Both the position numbers and the translations under genes were made by a program. A stretch of DNA of 64,000 bases, taken from the NCBI GenBank assembly GCA_029945375.1, contig CM057067.1, positions 434,001 to 498,000 of the forward strand. Reading direction: 5' to 3'. Of the stretch, positions 61,334 through 64,000 are shown one piece after another. The notes below the pieces were generated by a model. That model saw only the letters and a program-made list of their open reading frames with translations. It ran no database searches and was not told where the DNA came from. The first letter of the stretch is position 1; each line of letters starts with the position of its first letter. Source of the stretch: Agaricus subrufescens. Lineage: Eukaryota > Basidiomycota > Agaricomycetes > Agaricales > Agaricaceae.

Positions 61334-63590
61334 TTCACACTGATCTAGTCTCTTCAACGTACCTTGTGTGTCAAGGAAATCAGAGTATGCAAATAAATGC
61401 TTGCTCATGCCTTTGAAGCTTTGATTTTCATGTCTCATGCATCGAATGCATGCTGTCATTGTGAAGGAGAACTTAGTTATCCATGCTTCAATAGTTATGT
61501 GAGGCAGGCACATTCCCGCAGTTAGCTCTCCGTCAAGCTCAACCTCTTTTTTTGTTCCTCTTTTTGATAGCTTCACAGATAGATGTTTACTCCATAGCGA
61601 GGACAATATTTGATACTGACAATCATGGTAATATTTCAGCATAACAGCCACCACCTGGAGTCATTGAAATACACTGGTAGCATGGAAAAGCAGGTCGCTA
61701 TGGGCAATAAGTAAAGACTACTGACTGGTGGCAGTTTGTTATAGATTCTCTGGTAGCATCTATCAAGAGAAATGCTGAATCAATGTGATAAAGTGTGGTA
61801 AGCAGGGCTGGCCAAAGACCAGACAAGCAAAGTGGGAGGTGGGAGGTGGATTTGACAGAGCGATGCCACTTCATCAGCCCAATAACCCAAAACTCTAGAA
61901 ACCCAAAGGAAAACTTGAAGAAACCCAGAAACAGACAGAAACACTAGAGTTGAATAATGATAGTCAAAGTGAGATGCAATAAAAGGAAAAGATGCAGTTG
62001 GCTATGATACAATTGTTTCAGTTTTGAGGGAGAGCTTGACTGGACTGGACTACTCCTCCCAGAGACAAATGACATCTCTGAAAGGCTACAGAGCGGCTTC
62101 TTCCTCCCTATCTTTCACTCCACCACAAGAACAGCAGTAGCAATAGCTGCCGCAGCCAGACTAACACTCCCATCTCTAGCGTCACTCACTTCTCTACTCA
62201 CAGCTTGTGCAGAAATTTGTATGCCCAGCTTGGCGTTAATGGATGATATAGTGGATGCACCACCTCATCCATTTGTTTCTCATGAAGTGCCAGGACCAGA
62301 ATGGCTCCCAAACCTTTTTGTACAGCTGGCTCATTCAGAGCCTAGCAACACCGGCGTTTGTTTGTGAATGCTTAGGTGTTGTATGCTCTTGTTTGGGTAT
62401 CATAAAGAACTCAAGGTGTGTACTTATTTGTTCTCTCTTCTCTCCTCTCCCACCTCTCAATCAATGAACACTCACCCCACCCTTGACCACAGTCCCACTC
62501 CCACTCTTTGCCCCCATGTCCACTGCTTGCCACCATCAATCCAGGCGAATGAAAACACTCTGGTATCACTGCCAGGCATCATTGCATGTGTGATTCAGCC
62601 TTAAACAACAAAAAATCAAAGTCTATTGTATTGCAGCAATGAAGCATGACACTCACCGAGCAAGGGGCCTTGATAGAGTGGTTGAAAAGGCTTTGAGAGA
62701 AGTATCGAAGAATATAGGGCAATATGTGGCCAAGAAAAAAATTAGAGGGTGCCTTTGGGCACAGATAAGGTGAGTTTAATCGTGTTTTCATGGCCAAACT
62801 CCCAGTCTTATGTACAATCACCTACAGGGGCAGATTCCACAGCTCTGGGCCCCCCGGTTCCACCTCAAATATCCCTCACACAACTATCTGCATCTTTGAT
62901 AGGTTCTCAAGGCACATAGGGGGCATACATGCCCCGGAAAGCCTCAAAGAAACCTCAACATTCAGGGGTGGACTCAAGGGGGCCTCATATTACAGGGCAA
63001 AACCTTCTAATTCAAAATTCACATTTGCTATGTATCTTTCATGTTGACTGTAGACCTGTAGATACACTTTGAAAAACATCTGCTGTATATACAGTACTTA
63101 GCATAATAAAAGACATCATCAAAAGATGTCAGTCAATATCATATCTTTTAAGCATTAGTTATCATTTATGAGCATTGGTAAAATATAACAGAAAATGACT
63201 CTTCGTAAATTACTACCCTACAGGTAGTAACCAAAACTACTCATCAATATGGCGTATTTGAAAAACTACTCCAAAGGAAGTATTTTACTGATTATGCCTC
63301 CTGTAATGGTAAAATATGACCTATATGGGTTCATAGAGGTCACAGTCGCAAGTCATCTGCCTCTTCTCATTTATTGACTTGGATGATCATACAGTTCATG
63401 GAACTTGATCTCCAGGAGTACCTAGTCACAGTAATTGCACAAAGACTGAGACCATCAGCAAAAACAAGCCTCCAATCTGCAGGCACCAGATGTTGATAAA
63501 GCAGTGCTGCTACCTGCAGCATGGAGATGGATAGACTCACATTGCTATGGTTCCTAGACAGTAGGAGGATTGCAAGTAGAAGATAGAGGT
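61334..63590. other. Unassigned, probably transposon debris
   Basis: A minus-strand frame at 61654-61322 (110 codons, with WITKFSFTMTACIRCM and GMSKHLFAYSDFLD stretches) looks like coding sequence because of its even amino-acid content, but I cannot name it. A plus stretch near 62255-62330 reads PPHPFVSHEVPGPEW. Otherwise only short frames, and nothing intact. Confidence 0.35.
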
Positions 63591-63972
63591 TGTTAGAGCT
63601 TGGTAAAGCTTAGTAGAATGTCCGTCATGTGCTCAAGGTACTTGGACAATAAAATGATGAAAAAAAAAAAAAAAAAAAAAAAGCTTAGTAGAGTGAAGGA
63701 GAGAAGGGAACTGAACTGATATTCTATGGAATACATGTAGGGTTTATATACTTGACAAAGAACCTCATAGTTGTAAAGGGTATTGTGAAACATACAAGTA
63801 AAACAGGAGTCCACAGAAGGAGTCTGTAGTAAACATGCATAAAATGATTGAAAAGGTGTGGCATAGTGTATAGTGCACAGTAGTTGCTCATACACATCAT
63901 ACCAAGCATATAACTCAAGGTATTTTGTCAACACTCCTCCTTGAGTAGACTACTGTTCACACAATCCTAACA
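63591..63972. repeat. LTR-like sequence at the right edge (TGTTAG...CTAACA)
   Basis: Copia-type inverted ends TGTTAG and CTAACA. A purine-rich run (AGAAGATAGAGGT) lies just before it, which would fit a 3' LTR of a plus-strand element. It contains a short poly(A) insertion at 63618-63680. No partner LTR is seen. Confidence 0.45.
63618..63680 (+). mobile_element. Very short poly(A) retroposon with target duplication
   Basis: Forty-two bases (starting ATGTCCGTC and containing AATAAA) plus a run of A are flanked by AAAGCTTAGTAGA (63605-63617) and AAGCTTAGTAGA (63681-63692). This is a strongly 5'-truncated copy of some polyadenylated RNA. Confidence 0.7.
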
Positions 63973-64000
63973 TAGGGCAGAACGTATTAAACTTGATTTT

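Noticed and set aside
52559..63972. The two TGTTAG...CTAACA sequences as the LTR pair of one 11-kb element
   Set aside because: Apart from the six end bases the two sequences are not similar, so they are not a pair.

Overview
The window is genomic DNA of a filamentous basidiomycete fungus, most likely an Agaricomycete. The evidence is dense 45-70 nt GT-AG introns, a YOR1-like ABCC transporter with about 30 exons, BTB/POZ genes, a Baeyer-Villiger-type flavoprotein, and a transposon set typical of mushroom genomes (chromodomain Gypsy, Copia, CACTA/Tnp2, a poly(A)-tailed ORF1 retroposon). All gene models are conceptual splices read by eye.

Gene-rich half (1-26 kb). A 5'-truncated conserved fungal protein (1-1087) is followed by a local tandem array. 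It has two BTB/POZ genes with identical exon structure (2295-3154 and 4079-4889), two decayed remnants of a flavoprotein monooxygenase (1489-2070, 3205-3475) and one nearly complete copy (5235-7659). Convergent with this is a full ABC transporter on the minus strand (7815-14864). Two more minus-strand genes follow: a multi-pass membrane protein of unknown function (15229-16398) and malate dehydrogenase (16666-18169), which has 8-nt and 16-nt microexons. Then come about 7 kb with no recognisable gene, a conserved fungal proline/serine-rich protein (25332-26000, minus), and another 3 kb without genes ending at a 100-N assembly gap.

Transposon half (29.3-64 kb). This is a Russian-doll nest. A Copia integrase fragment (32452-32767) abuts a second Copia (5' LTR 32768-33065). 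The second Copia carries a tRNA-Cys-like insertion and is split in its reverse transcriptase by a poly(A)-tailed ORF1-only retroposon with a 13-bp target duplication. That retroposon is split by a minus-strand chromodomain Gypsy (38063-51798), which is split by a plus-strand Gypsy of the same family (43437-50328) with a perfect 5-bp target duplication. Both Gypsy copies have a 12-nt primer site that matches the predicted 5' end of their own transcript (Tf1-type self-priming). Both also carry two extra open reading frames between the chromodomain and the 3' LTR; these are the most interesting unexplained items here. Gag to RNase H is nearly identical at protein level between the two copies, integrase less so, and the distal ORF is strongly diverged.

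Beyond the nest lies a decayed CACTA/Tnp2 transposase gene (54871-59640), interrupted by a 1,580-bp element with 346-bp inverted repeats and a TA target duplication. After it come a 1.35-kb TCGAG-rich LTR-like repeat (59979-61333) with a decayed relative near 29.5-30.1 kb, and a further LTR-like sequence at the right edge carrying a very short poly(A) retroposon.
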